This document shows, piece by piece, positions 44,961-56,431 of a DNA stretch of 64,000 nucleotides. Position numbers and translations under genes: made by a program. Numbering within the stretch: the stretch's first letter is position 1; every line of letters begins with the position of its first letter. Source of the stretch: a virus; the IMG/VR virus record IMGVR_UViG_3300028829_005183, positions 49,340-113,339 of that record; one strand, written 5' to 3'. Under the pieces are notes generated by a model, which was not told the DNA's origin, searched no databases, and worked only from the letters and a program-made list of their open reading frames with translations.

Positions 44961-45266
44961 ATGAAAACAATTGTAGTTCACAAACCACCTCGATGTAGGA
45001 AACCCAGATTAGAAATATTTGATGACCACATTGATAAGGTAAACAACGCAAGGTCTAAAAAGTATTTGCCTGAGAAAACCGACATCCTAGCTATGGGTAT
45101 GGGTGGTGAAGGTCTAATTGCACTCTACAAAGAAAAGTACTTTGGAGTAAAGAGAACGTTAACAACCACACCCAAAGCGGAAAAGGTAAACAAATCAGAA
45201 CTCAAACGAGCTATTCAGAAACAAAAGAAGTTTTTGAGAGGAAAAGCTGGGAAAGATTTTTGGTAA
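44961..45266 (+). CDS. Basic protein of unknown function
   Basis: 101 residues, rich in K and R throughout, with ILAMGMGGEGLIALYKEKYFG near the middle and a charged helical end. Not recognised. Confidence 0.6.
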   Translation: MKTIVVHKPPRCRKPRLEIFDDHIDKVNNARSKKYLPEKTDILAMGMGGEGLIALYKEKYFGVKRTLTTTPKAEKVNKSELKRAIQKQKKFLRGKAGKDFW

Positions 45267-45290
45267 TTCAAAAAATTATTTGTATATTAG
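45260..45290 (+). promoter_or_regulatory. Promoter for 45295 gene
   Basis: TTTTGG (TTG at 45260) and TATATTAG at 45283, 23 bases apart. The ATG at 45295 is 12 bases after the first T of the -7 box, predicting a leaderless mRNA. Confidence 0.75.
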
Positions 45291-45294
45291 TAGT

Positions 45295-45453
45295 ATGAGT
45301 TTAACTAAACGTTGGATAGATGATGAGAAGTTGAAGGGAAACGACCCTTTGAACGAAGAACATGATGATATGTTGGATGATGAGTATTGGTACAATAATC
45401 ATTGTCATTATTCGGGACTCCCATCTATCAATGTATATAACGATGAAGAATGA
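45295..45453 (+). CDS. 52-residue acidic protein
   Basis: MSLTKRWIDDEKLKGND followed by many D and E residues and two histidines. Too short to classify. Its TGA overlaps the next ATG. Confidence 0.6.
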   Translation: MSLTKRWIDDEKLKGNDPLNEEHDDMLDDEYWYNNHCHYSGLPSINVYNDEE

Positions 45454-45797
45454 TAATTAGAGATATATTGTATGGTATCTGGTGGTTTCTGATAGCTCAC
45501 ATTTTGGTGTTCTTTCAGCTGAACGGTCAGTTTAAATGGGATTGGTTTAAAACCAATGAGTGGGTGCTCGCATTGGCGGGTGTACCAATATCATTTCTGT
45601 ATCTATGGGGAACTAAATACACTGTACAGGGATTTGAAGGAGTAATGTGGCCCGCTAGATTCATTGGATTTGGAATTGGAATGTTAGTTTATGGAATTGG
45701 AGTATCATATTTCTTCAATCAAGGTATTACACCAAAAACGTTGGTATCTTTGATTTTGGCAGTTGGGCTCATTTCCGTACAATTATTTTGGAAGTGA
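45450..45797 (+). CDS. Four-pass membrane protein of unknown function
   Basis: 115 residues with hydrophobic stretches IIRDILYGIWWFLIAHILVFF, WVLALAGVPISFLYLWG, FIGFGIGMLVYGIGVSYFF and LVSLILAVGLISVQLF. Probable inner-membrane protein; a lysis or superinfection role is possible. Confidence 0.65.
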   Translation: MIIRDILYGIWWFLIAHILVFFQLNGQFKWDWFKTNEWVLALAGVPISFLYLWGTKYTVQGFEGVMWPARFIGFGIGMLVYGIGVSYFFNQGITPKTLVSLILAVGLISVQLFWK

Positions 45798-46024
45798 TGG
45801 ATAGTGTAAGAAGCGTATTTGTAAGTATACGACATCAGCAGAAACGGGTGTTGGACTTGATATATGATGCTGTTTATAGTAGTGGTAATATGAGGGGTAT
45901 TCCACAATGGCGTGATAGAAACCGATTATTCAAACTGATGAAGAAATTTCACGAAACACAGTACCTACTAAGTGAAAAAGATTTCCAATTTTTACAAAGT
46001 TTGTATTTTAAATATAAAGCTTAA
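45797..46024 (+). CDS. Small helical protein of unknown function
   Basis: 75 residues from the ATG at 45797 (overlapping the preceding stop); basic, with RLFKLMKKFHETQYLLSEKD. Not recognised. Confidence 0.55.
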   Translation: MDSVRSVFVSIRHQQKRVLDLIYDAVYSSGNMRGIPQWRDRNRLFKLMKKFHETQYLLSEKDFQFLQSLYFKYKA

Positions 46025-46050
46025 TACTTATATATAAATGGAAAATAGTT

Positions 46051-46278
46051 ATGAAGGAAAGTATTAATATTACACTTGGTGTACTCGCAACATTAGGTAT
46101 ATTTTTGTTATGGGTATTGGTGTTCACAATCCCATTCTGGTTGGTTTGGGGTTGTATTATATCACCAAAGTTTGAATTACCAACATTCACATTCGCAGAA
46201 TCATTTTTCGTAGCACTTACAATCAAGTGGTTATTTACATCTAATAATACCTTTGGAAAATCAAATGAAAAAGGGTGA
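46051..46278 (+). CDS. Small membrane protein
   Basis: 75 residues with a long hydrophobic region (NITLGVLATLGIFLLWVLVF, then TIPFWLVWGCII) and a second segment (ESFFVALTIKWLF). Preceded by ATACTTATATATAAATG. Function unknown. Confidence 0.6.
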   Translation: MKESINITLGVLATLGIFLLWVLVFTIPFWLVWGCIISPKFELPTFTFAESFFVALTIKWLFTSNNTFGKSNEKG

Positions 46279-46867
46279 TGTGATGCCAAATGGATTTGTG
46301 TTGGGTAAGGGTAGAACCCCACTCAACCTAACTGAAGCTCAAATTCGTTATGCGATGAAGAACTCTAAATCCAACAGCGGCGCCGCACGATTCCTTAACA
46401 TTTCATTAACCACATATGAAAAGTATGCCCGACGGTATATTGATTCGGAGACATCTAAAGATTTGTGGGATTTACAAAAGAATAAAAGAGGTAAGGGTGT
46501 AAAGAAACCATACAATGTAACAAAAGGTAAATACGCACTCAAAGATATATTGGAAGGTAAGTATCCTAAATATTCAGTACATCAACTAAAGAATCGATTA
46601 CTGAATAATTCAGATAAAGTTAATTTCAAACCATGTTGCCACAATTGTGGGTATGAGGAGAAACGTATTACAGATGGTAAAGTACCATTGATATTAGACC
46701 ACATCGATGATGATTGGACTAATCACATACTAAAAAATCTACGATTCCTATGTTATAATTGTTTCCACAATCTGAAAGGAAACATTAGGGGTGGGCAACC
46801 ACAATGGAGAGTAGAACAAATTCAAAAAGCAAAAGAAACCTTAAAATCAAAAACAAAGGATATATAA
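46265..46867 (+). CDS. HNH-like endonuclease
   Basis: 200 residues from the ATG at 46265 (ATG 46283 also possible). The N-terminal third looks like a DNA-binding helix-turn-helix segment (MKNSKSNSGAARFLNISLTTY). A zinc/HNH-like core follows: CCHNCGYEEKRITDGK, PLILDHIDDDWTNH and LRFLCYNCFHNLKGN. Probably a homing or free-standing nuclease. Confidence 0.75.
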   Translation: MKKGDVMPNGFVLGKGRTPLNLTEAQIRYAMKNSKSNSGAARFLNISLTTYEKYARRYIDSETSKDLWDLQKNKRGKGVKKPYNVTKGKYALKDILEGKYPKYSVHQLKNRLLNNSDKVNFKPCCHNCGYEEKRITDGKVPLILDHIDDDWTNHILKNLRFLCYNCFHNLKGNIRGGQPQWRVEQIQKAKETLKSKTKDI

Positions 46868-46870
46868 GTT

Positions 46871-47035
46871 ATGGAAAAAAAAGTAAAAAGTAGTGATGAG
46901 CCAACGGTTCACTTCACACAAAAAGAAATTGGAATATTGTATCAACTTTCACAATCAGCAACTATCTCTGTTAAAGATATGCAAGCTGTGGCAGAGGTGT
47001 TGAACAAATGTTTAGACTACATCAATAAAAAGTAA
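46871..47035 (+). CDS. 54-residue protein of unknown function
   Basis: MEKKVKSSDEPTVHFTQKEI with a helical end (MQAVAEVLNKCLDYINKK). Ends 15 bases before groEL, with which it probably shares an mRNA. Confidence 0.6.
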   Translation: MEKKVKSSDEPTVHFTQKEIGILYQLSQSATISVKDMQAVAEVLNKCLDYINKK

Positions 47036-47047
47036 AGGAGTAAATAA

Positions 47048-49201
<2,154 letters not shown>

Positions 49202-49205
<4 letters not shown>

Positions 49206-50362
49206 CGAATATTGAATATGATAGCTTATTGAAATGGGCTAATGATAGGGGATATAATTTACACCCAGCGATTGAATACAAAATTGTAGATGGTATTGGT
49301 GGTATGTACGCTACAGAAGATATCCCAAAATCAACTACATTGTACACTGGGCCTGTTTCTCTTTTTAGTGAATGGGGTAATAAGTTGGTTAACAATGATT
49401 ACATATCACGTATGTTCGATGAATACAAAAAGGGTGAAGATTCTGATATACATCAGATGTTTTTAGCACATGAATCGTTGGATTCGTTCAAAAAAAGTAG
49501 TATCTTCTTCGCCACAGCTGATGAGTTGAGTAAGTTGGAAGAAATATCACCAACGGATTACGCAATCGCACTCACTACTATTGATAGAATAAAACACAGA
49601 AGTGAGTGGTGGTCGGATAAAGAACCTGAACTATCTCGTGATGAAATCGTATGGATGCTACTTAATTTTGATACTAGGTCTTGGTCTGATGGTGGGTTTA
49701 ATCCAATATTAGATTTGTTTAACCATTCAAATAATGTGGGAGCATCTAGATTTAATAGCGAAGATGGTAATAAATCCAAATTAATTGCTGTGGTAGATTA
49801 TAAGGCCGGTGACCAAATTTATGATTCATATGGAATCCACGATATGAGTAAGTTCTTATCAAGCTACAACTTCTTCGATAGAACTGATATGCACTATGTG
49901 GATTTGATTAGTAGGGTTGATTTTCCACTTAGTAGTGATGTTGATTTGAAATTGTACGAAGAAGTCAAACGCAGATTCACCACCAAAGAAATTGAGGTTG
50001 ATGGGGTTAAGAAGTATAAAATAATTGATGCCGGAGCATTTCTAACTGAATACGGACCAAATACACAATTTTTGGTTCTGGTTGATATATTCGCACGTAG
50101 GGATATTGAAACAATAGACAACCCAACACAAACCAATCAGATGAATGCTGCTGTGGTATATTTCGAATGGTTGAATATGTTTTACGATTCTATGAAACCA
50201 AATTTGAAATCAAAAGATGAATTAACCGATAGGTTGAAACCTTGGCATGATGTGATTGTGAAAGAAAAGTTGATAATAGAAAACTGCCTTCAATGGCTTA
50301 AGTATACATCTACAAGTGCACTTGAAATAAAGTTGAACGAAAATTTGGAAAATAGTAAATAA
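49202..50362 (+). CDS. SET-domain methyltransferase (SETD/RLSMT-like)
   Basis: 386 residues. GMYATEDIPKSTTLYTGP (34-51) is the SET N-terminal strand region, NPILDLFNHS (167-176) is the N-H-S signature, and DQIYDSYGIHDMSKFLSSYNFF (204-225) holds the catalytic SYG tyrosine. The order and an inserted helical region match the SETD3/SETD6/RuBisCO-methyltransferase type, which methylate lysine or histidine with SAM. It overlaps the J-domain gene by ATGA. The C-terminal third would be the substrate-binding part. Target protein unknown. Confidence 0.8.
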
Positions 50363-50374
50363 GTTCGTATATTT
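50344..50374 (+). promoter_or_regulatory. Promoter for 50404 gene
   Basis: TTTGG (TTG at 50344) and TATATTTG at 50367, 23 bases apart; the -7 box is an exact TAnnTTTG. It lies in the end of the SET gene. Confidence 0.8.
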
Positions 50375-50403
50375 GTGTAACAAAACAATTAACAAAAAGC
50401 AAA

Positions 50404-50685
50404 ATGAAAAGCACTATTAAGAAGTGGGGTAAGGAAATCAGCTACTCAATCACCAACGAAGCATCTTGGATGGTTGTTAAGGATGGGCGATTTAGCTGGA
50501 TTTATGTTACCAAAAAAGATATTGATGATTCTGCCTTAGTGAAGGCAATCAGAACAACTGGAACTCGTCCTGACTTCGTTAAACGACGTGGTATGTTAGA
50601 TTTATTGATTCACTTTGGAATCGATGGCGGTGCTCGTGAAGAGTTGTTTGATAAAAAGGAACCGGATGTTTCCGTTAATGTTTAA
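50404..50685 (+). CDS. Small protein of unknown function
   Basis: 93 residues: MKSTIKKWGKEISYSITNEA with ASWMVVKDGRFSWIYV and a mixed C terminus. Not recognised. Confidence 0.65.
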   Translation: MKSTIKKWGKEISYSITNEASWMVVKDGRFSWIYVTKKDIDDSALVKAIRTTGTRPDFVKRRGMLDLLIHFGIDGGAREELFDKKEPDVSVNV

Positions 50686-50854
50686 AAATACCATATTTGA
50701 TAATTCAAAACCCGTATCTCAAAATACGATGTTTGAATATCTACACATCTTACTACCATTGAACACTAGAACGGAATTAACATTGATGGTGTGGGAACGG
50801 ATATTTAACATAATGGATGATGAAAGTAGTTTGCGGGATATTGATATGGAATGA
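50678..50854 (+). CDS. Small protein of unknown function
   Basis: 58 residues from the ATG at 50678, starting in the last codons of the gene before; earlier in-frame ATGs lie deeper inside that gene. Contains FEYLHILLPLNTRTELTLMV. Overlaps the Nudix gene. Confidence 0.5.
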   Translation: MFKNTIFDNSKPVSQNTMFEYLHILLPLNTRTELTLMVWERIFNIMDDESSLRDIDME

Positions 50855-51218
50855 TAAGGTTTTGATTGGTAAGAGAAAATCAACGAACCCTACATTTCCA
50901 AATAAGTGGGAGTTTCCTGGTGGAAAGGTGGAAGAAGGTGAAACTATCGATGAAGCAGTAACGCGTGAGTTCAAAGAAGAATTGGATATCGAAGTGTATC
51001 CATTCCACGAACTAAGAACACTTTCAGATGATGAAATGGAGTTCACCGCAATGACTGTGAAGTTAGTTAGTGGTAAAGCAAAACTAATTGAACATGACGA
51101 GATAAAATTTGTATCGGAAAGTGAATTTTTTGATATGGATTTAACTACCTATAGTAAAGAGGTTGGGAAAATACTCTTTGGTTCATATGGTATATTTTTG
51201 AAAAAAAAGAATGATTGA
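50817..51218 (+). CDS. Nudix hydrolase (MutT-like)
   Basis: 133 residues. GGKVEEGETIDEAVTREFKEE (about 37-57) with ELDI is a full Nudix box (GxxxxxExxxxxxxREUxEExGU). ATG 50817 is followed by ATG 50820. It likely hydrolyses oxidised dGTP or another nucleotide. Confidence 0.9.
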   Translation: MMKVVCGILIWNDKVLIGKRKSTNPTFPNKWEFPGGKVEEGETIDEAVTREFKEELDIEVYPFHELRTLSDDEMEFTAMTVKLVSGKAKLIEHDEIKFVSESEFFDMDLTTYSKEVGKILFGSYGIFLKKKND

Positions 51219-51474
51219 AAAAATGATGAATGATATTGAAAATATAATAGTTGAGGATGAGTTTATCATAATCATAACAACTGGCGGCGACCGTAGGACC
51301 ATACGGATTGATAATGTTAACACCACCCACAAACAGTATGTAGTTAATATACTATCAATGGCAGATTCACTTGTGGATGAAATTAAACCTGATATCACAG
51401 ACGGTACATCTGATTCGATATGGCCATCCGATGATTATGGTGATGTCGATTACAACGGAGATGATGTGTGGTAA
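51211..51474 (+). CDS. Small acidic protein of unknown function
   Basis: 87 residues, N-terminal IENIIVEDEFIIIITTGGDR and an acidic C-terminal tail with many D residues. Overlaps the Nudix gene by eight bases. Confidence 0.6.
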   Translation: MIEKMMNDIENIIVEDEFIIIITTGGDRRTIRIDNVNTTHKQYVVNILSMADSLVDEIKPDITDGTSDSIWPSDDYGDVDYNGDDVW

Positions 51475-51536
51475 TTAGTGTAAAAACTATTATCTACATA
51501 TTTATATTGGAAATACATACTTAAAAGGACTAGATT

Positions 51537-52052
51537 ATGTTAGACACAAAAGAATTAGTATTCTCAGAGTACCAAGCCCAGGTATTCAACCAAGTGGAGA
51601 ATGCATTTAAAACAAACGGATATCTTGGAACACCATTGTTTGAAGATACATATGTTTTATCTAAAGCCGTCGCAGAATTAATTATTGAAGAAATTCCTGT
51701 GACCGGAACTAGGGCCTCTATTAGTAGAGTTGCCAGAGAGATTTATCAAGATATATTAGATATTGCACCAGTGGTGGCACCAGCACCTCCACCCCCAGCA
51801 CCTATCACTGCCACAACAGCAGCATCAGATACGACATCACCCACACCAGCAACAACTCCAACTCGATTTGGACCTCCTGTAGTACAACCAAGACCAGCAG
51901 TAGATTCTCGTGGTGATGCTGTGAGTAGTGTTAGACCCGCAGGTGGTAGCGACGATAGAGTATCTCGAACCTCACGACTATCCAGTGATAGAAGTGATAG
52001 ATTGGCATCCCTCCGAGCAGCTATTCAGCGTGGTGGGCTAGGCACAAGATAA
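51537..52052 (+). CDS. Protein with proline/alanine-rich linker
   Basis: 171 residues: a helical N terminus (about 1-75), then a stretch of P, A and T (VAPAPPPPAPITA region, 79-110) and an R/S/D-rich tail with RVSRTSRLSSDRSDRL. Low-complexity linkers like this occur in phage structural or scaffold proteins; no domain is recognised. ATAYTTATWT-type motif upstream. Confidence 0.6.
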   Translation: MLDTKELVFSEYQAQVFNQVENAFKTNGYLGTPLFEDTYVLSKAVAELIIEEIPVTGTRASISRVAREIYQDILDIAPVVAPAPPPPAPITATTAASDTTSPTPATTPTRFGPPVVQPRPAVDSRGDAVSSVRPAGGSDDRVSRTSRLSSDRSDRLASLRAAIQRGGLGTR

Positions 52053-52081
52053 CTAAAAACTAACCAAAAAAGTTTCGATGT

Positions 52082-53020
52082 ATGATTACGGCTGTATGGT
52101 CCTTTAGGAACTGTAAAGGGGAAGAACTATCTCGATTGGATATAATCCTTCCCCTTTTCTCTGCGATAATGTGGAGAAGATTCCACCCCCAACACAAAAT
52201 GGTTCTATATGTTGATTCGGATTATATGACCGAATTTGATAAGTTCGGTTTGTTAGAATTTTGGGATGAAGTAAAGCATCTCCCAAAGAGAACTGATATT
52301 GATATATCACATTTCTGGTCGATTTCTAAAATAGAAGCGATTGAGAACGAAGTGGGCCCGATTGTGCACGTCGATGGTGATTTTGTACCATATACATCTC
52401 TTGAGCTAAATACTGATGTGTTCGATGGTGGGATGGGTGTTACATTATTAGAAGAGATTTTGGATGCTGAACATTTAGCATACATCGATAGTTCAGAAGC
52501 AGCTGAGTTTGGTGGGATATCACCCACATTGTTTGAGTGGGATGATTTCGCAGACCAAACATCATTAATGTATTTAAACAATGATGAACTCAAATCTAAA
52601 TTTATTGAGGAGTTCTACAAATACGCAAAGGTGGTATCTGATAAGAAGATAGACCACAGATTGGCATACATCTTATTTATTGAACAAAAGTACCTCAGAG
52701 AGTTGGCGATGGATATGGGTATCGACAAGCGATATTTAATCAAAGATGCATATAAGGTGAGTAATTCAGGCACATTACCCAATTTAGCCAATGGTGAACT
52801 TCCAATCGAAGAAGCTTGGGGATATTTTTATCACTATGGGCCACATAAAAACGGATTTAATCGTGATTTAGAGATGGCTAATCATTTAGGTACATATATA
52901 TTACCAATTGTGAATGATGAAGAGTTAGCTAAGCTTTTTTGGAACATATACGCTCAGAAACCCTACAAAAAAAAGAAAGTTTCTTTTTGGAAGAGAATAA
53001 TGAATAAGTTAACACAATGA
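52082..53020 (+). CDS. Glycosyltransferase-like protein (DUF6734-type)
   Basis: 312 residues. MVLYVDSDYMTEFDKFG and IVHVDGDFVPYTSLE (DxD-like) near 40-55 and 90-104 fit a GT-A fold; HHGPHKNG-type segments (YFYHYGPHKNGFNRD) follow, and the protein ends in a basic tail. Family recalled as DUF6734. Overlaps the nuclease gene by ATGA. Confidence 0.6.
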   Translation: MITAVWSFRNCKGEELSRLDIILPLFSAIMWRRFHPQHKMVLYVDSDYMTEFDKFGLLEFWDEVKHLPKRTDIDISHFWSISKIEAIENEVGPIVHVDGDFVPYTSLELNTDVFDGGMGVTLLEEILDAEHLAYIDSSEAAEFGGISPTLFEWDDFADQTSLMYLNNDELKSKFIEEFYKYAKVVSDKKIDHRLAYILFIEQKYLRELAMDMGIDKRYLIKDAYKVSNSGTLPNLANGELPIEEAWGYFYHYGPHKNGFNRDLEMANHLGTYILPIVNDEELAKLFWNIYAQKPYKKKKVSFWKRIMNKLTQ

Positions 53021-53601
53021 AGAAGATTTTAACAACAATGGTATGTGTGTTATTTACACTAACCACATACTCACAAAGTAAGATTTGGGAAATAACAACT
53101 GATGTATTCCAAGTCAGATACTCAGAACCCCTACAACAGCCATTAAAAGTTACCTATAAGGTAATGTGTCCGAATGGGGATGCTAAGAGAAGTGGTATGG
53201 ATTTCTATGGACACAGCGATGTATACACCTCAGATGTTGATGATTACAGAAACAACGTATGGGATAGGGGACATCTTGCTCCCGCAGCAGCATTCAATTG
53301 CGATAGAGAAACTTTGAAGAAAACATTCTCCTATCTAAATTGCGCACTCCAACACGAAGGACTCAATAGAGGTCCGTGGAAAGAGTTGGAACGATTCGAG
53401 CGTAACCTCGCTAAAATCTATGATGAGGTTTCAGTAAAGGTTGATATAATTTTCGAACGTAATGAGAAGGTCGCCGGAGGTGCGACTATTCCCACATATT
53501 TTGATAAAGAAATCTCATTTGGTAATCGAACGATTAAGTTTCGATTTCCGAACGAAGATTGTTCAGGAACCGATTGGTATAATTATCTAATCGAAGAATG
53601 A
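53017..53601 (+). CDS. Secreted DNA/RNA non-specific endonuclease
   Basis: 194 residues with a signal peptide (KKILTTMVCVLFTLTTYSQ). NNVWDRGHLAPAAAFNCD near 86-103 contains the DRGH catalytic motif of the Serratia-type NUC family, and LNCALQHEGLNRGPWKELE holds the conserved Asn and Glu. It would cut DNA and RNA outside the cytoplasm. It ends at a terminator. Confidence 0.88.
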   Translation: MKKILTTMVCVLFTLTTYSQSKIWEITTDVFQVRYSEPLQQPLKVTYKVMCPNGDAKRSGMDFYGHSDVYTSDVDDYRNNVWDRGHLAPAAAFNCDRETLKKTFSYLNCALQHEGLNRGPWKELERFERNLAKIYDEVSVKVDIIFERNEKVAGGATIPTYFDKEISFGNRTIKFRFPNEDCSGTDWYNYLIEE

Positions 53602-53610
53602 TAAAGAAAA

Positions 53611-53649
53611 CCCCATTGATAGAGACGGTGACTGTTGATGGGGATTTTT
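53611..53649 (+). terminator. Probable Rho-independent terminator after nuclease gene
   Basis: CCCCAT (53611-53616) pairs with ATGGGG (53638-53643), extended by several wobble and A-T pairs, and ATTTTT follows. It separates the nuclease gene from the TonB-dependent receptor. Confidence 0.65.
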
Positions 53650-53684
53650 ATGCTCACCGAAAAAACAATAATCAATAATAGGAT

Positions 53685-56399
53685 ATGATGATGAAAAAAC
53701 TATTATTTGCAGTAATGATGGCGGGTTTGCCATTTGTGAATACTTTTGCGCAAGTTAGCGGAAAAGTTTTAGGAGAAGGTAGTAAAGATGGACTTCCAGG
53801 GGCAACCGTATTAATTAAAGGAACTGCGGTTGGTTCAGTAACAGATACGGAAGGAAACTTTACAATCCCTTCAGCAACTAAAACTGATACTCTTACGGTA
53901 TCATTTTTGGGGTATCTACAATCAGAAAACATTGGTGGAGGCACCATAGTTTTACAACCTGATGTAGAATTGATAGGAGAGGTAATTGTTACCTCTGGCG
54001 TTATTGATATCGCTAAGGTGCGAGAAACACCTGTTGCGGTATCAAAAATCTCCCCACAGGAGATTGCACTAAAGACGGGAAACCAAGAGTTTCCTGAAAT
54101 TATGAACCGAACTCCTGGCGTATATGCTACGAAGCAAGGTGGTGGTTATGGTGATTCCCGACTATCTCTACGTGGATTCGACCAACGTAACACTTCATTT
54201 CTTATCAACGGACAACCCGTTAATGATATGGAAAATGGTTGGGTGTATTGGTCGAACTGGCAAGGTCTAACAGATGTTGCTAGTGGTATCCAAATTCAAC
54301 GTGGCTTGGGTGCATCTCGATTGGCAGTTCCATCTGTTGGTGGTACTGTATCCATTTTCACCAAAGCAGCACAGCTCGATGAGGGTGGTTCAGTTGCACA
54401 AACTATGGGTAACGATGGTTATCTAAAAACAACAGTCAACTATAACTCAGGTAAAGATGAGAATGGTTGGGCTACATCATTCCTATTAAGTAAGTGGGGT
54501 GGTGATGGTTATGTGTACAATACTTCAGGTGAAGGTTGGACTTACTTTGGTGCGGTTGGGTATGAGCCAGAGGGTTCATCTCATAAAATGAATCTATCCG
54601 TATTAGGTGCTGGGCAGTGGCATCACCAACGTGATGTTTGGGTATCTATACGTGATTTCCAAAACTTTGGTGAAGCAAACGCCGATGGTATCGATGCTCG
54701 ATGGAATTCAAACGGTGGAACGCGTGATGGAGAAGAGTTCAATATGAGAAGAAACTTCTACAACAAACCACTTGCTACATTCAACTGGGATTGGGATATT
54801 ACTGAAAACCTCACTTTGAACACATCTCTATATGGTTCTGCTGGTCGTGGTGGTGGTACTGGACCTCGTGGTAGAAACTATGATGTACTTCCATACAGAA
54901 AAGATTTGTATGAGTTTATGTACGAAGATAGTGTAACTACATTCCGTAACGATGATGGAACTATCAACTATGATGCAATTGTTGATGCTAACCAAGCAGG
55001 CGCTCAGCCATATGGTGTAGCCGATTCATTGGTTGACTCACCATTCTATGGTCAGTTGATTGGTTCCAATGGATTCTCAGATAATGGAGTGTACAGTGGC
55101 GGTATGATTCGTAGAGCATCTATGAACTCACATGATTGGGTTGGGGCAATCTCTAACTTAGAAGGTGAGTGGGGTAATTGGAAAACATCATTGGGTGTTG
55201 ACCTTCGTAGATACAAAGGGTATCATTATCGTGTAGTTAACGATTTGATGGGACTTGATGCATACTACTCTACTGGTAATGATAACTCAAATGGTCAGTT
55301 CATCAATACAACTGTAAACGCATCACCATTCAATAACACAGGATTAAACGGTCCTAAGATTGATTACTATAATGTTGGTAAAGTTGGATGGGCTGGTTTA
55401 AATGGTATGGTTGAGTACAACAAAGATGATAAATTCAACGCTGTTGTCCAAACAGGTGTATCGAATCAATCTTACCAAAGAGAAGATTACTTCGACCAAC
55501 CAGAAAACCCAATTTCAGAAACATCTAACTTGTTAGGTGGTTATGTGAAGGGTGGTGCTAACTTCAACATCGATGAAAAGAACAATGTGTTCTTCAACGC
55601 GGGTTTGATTTCACGCCAACCAATGTTTGATGCGGTGTTCCCTAACTATGGAAACTCAATTAACGATGATTTACAGAACGAAGAAATCCGTTCAATCGAA
55701 TTGGGGTATGGTTATAATACTCGTGATTTGACTGTGAATGTGAACGCATACTCTACAAACTGGGGTAATCGTTTTATCACTCGTTCATTGGCTAACCAAC
55801 AAGGTGTTGATGGATTCGCTCAGTTCCGTGATATCGACGTACAACACAATGGTATCGAATTGGAAGCGAAGTACTACACTACCGATAAGTTGACTCTAAC
55901 GGGTATGGTATCTGCTGGTGATTGGAAGTACACTAAGGACTTCACTTCAACGTTATACGATGAGAACCAAACTGAGATTGGTACTGGTACATTGTACTTA
56001 GAAGGTGCTAAAGTGGGTGATGCTGCACAATTTGTGGCTAACTTGGGTGCTGACTACAAAGTTACCAAAAACATCTCTATGGATGCTGGATATCGTTTTG
56101 TTGATGGATTATACGCTGATTACTCAATTCTTGATGATGTGTTCACTCAGGATGATAATGCTGGCGCATTGAAGCTACCTTCTTATGGTTTATTGGACTT
56201 GGGTATTACTGCTAGGGTTGGTAACTTCCAATTCAGAACCAATATGAACAACGCACTAAACACTACATATATTGCAGAATCTAACACAAACATTCACACT
56301 ACTGAAACTTCAGATACGTGGAATGGTGTTGATACACAAAACTTTGTATGGTTTGGGTTTGGTAGAACTTGGAATGCTAGTTTGAAATACACTTTCTGA
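53685..56399 (+). CDS. TonB-dependent receptor (SusC-like)
   Basis: 904 residues. A signal peptide (KKLLFAVMMAGLPFVNTFAQ) is followed by a carboxypeptidase-regulatory-like domain (GKVLGEGSKDGLPGATVLIK; about 24-95), then a plug (TPVAVSKISPQEI, EIMNRTPGVYATKQGG, LSLRGFDQRNTSFLINGQP) and a long aromatic beta-barrel ending FGRTWNASLKYTF, the last-strand pattern for outer-membrane insertion. Length is normal for the family, which imports vitamins, metals or glycans with TonB energy. Terminators flank it on both sides. Its codon choice resembles its neighbours. Confidence 0.95.
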   Translation: MMMKKLLFAVMMAGLPFVNTFAQVSGKVLGEGSKDGLPGATVLIKGTAVGSVTDTEGNFTIPSATKTDTLTVSFLGYLQSENIGGGTIVLQPDVELIGEVIVTSGVIDIAKVRETPVAVSKISPQEIALKTGNQEFPEIMNRTPGVYATKQGGGYGDSRLSLRGFDQRNTSFLINGQPVNDMENGWVYWSNWQGLTDVASGIQIQRGLGASRLAVPSVGGTVSIFTKAAQLDEGGSVAQTMGNDGYLKTTVNYNSGKDENGWATSFLLSKWGGDGYVYNTSGEGWTYFGAVGYEPEGSSHKMNLSVLGAGQWHHQRDVWVSIRDFQNFGEANADGIDARWNSNGGTRDGEEFNMRRNFYNKPLATFNWDWDITENLTLNTSLYGSAGRGGGTGPRGRNYDVLPYRKDLYEFMYEDSVTTFRNDDGTINYDAIVDANQAGAQPYGVADSLVDSPFYGQLIGSNGFSDNGVYSGGMIRRASMNSHDWVGAISNLEGEWGNWKTSLGVDLRRYKGYHYRVVNDLMGLDAYYSTGNDNSNGQFINTTVNASPFNNTGLNGPKIDYYNVGKVGWAGLNGMVEYNKDDKFNAVVQTGVSNQSYQREDYFDQPENPISETSNLLGGYVKGGANFNIDEKNNVFFNAGLISRQPMFDAVFPNYGNSINDDLQNEEIRSIELGYGYNTRDLTVNVNAYSTNWGNRFITRSLANQQGVDGFAQFRDIDVQHNGIELEAKYYTTDKLTLTGMVSAGDWKYTKDFTSTLYDENQTEIGTGTLYLEGAKVGDAAQFVANLGADYKVTKNISMDAGYRFVDGLYADYSILDDVFTQDDNAGALKLPSYGLLDLGITARVGNFQFRTNMNNALNTTYIAESNTNIHTTETSDTWNGVDTQNFVWFGFGRTWNASLKYTF

Positions 56400-56431
56400 G
56401 TGTAGCTACATACTTATATAAAATAGATGAT

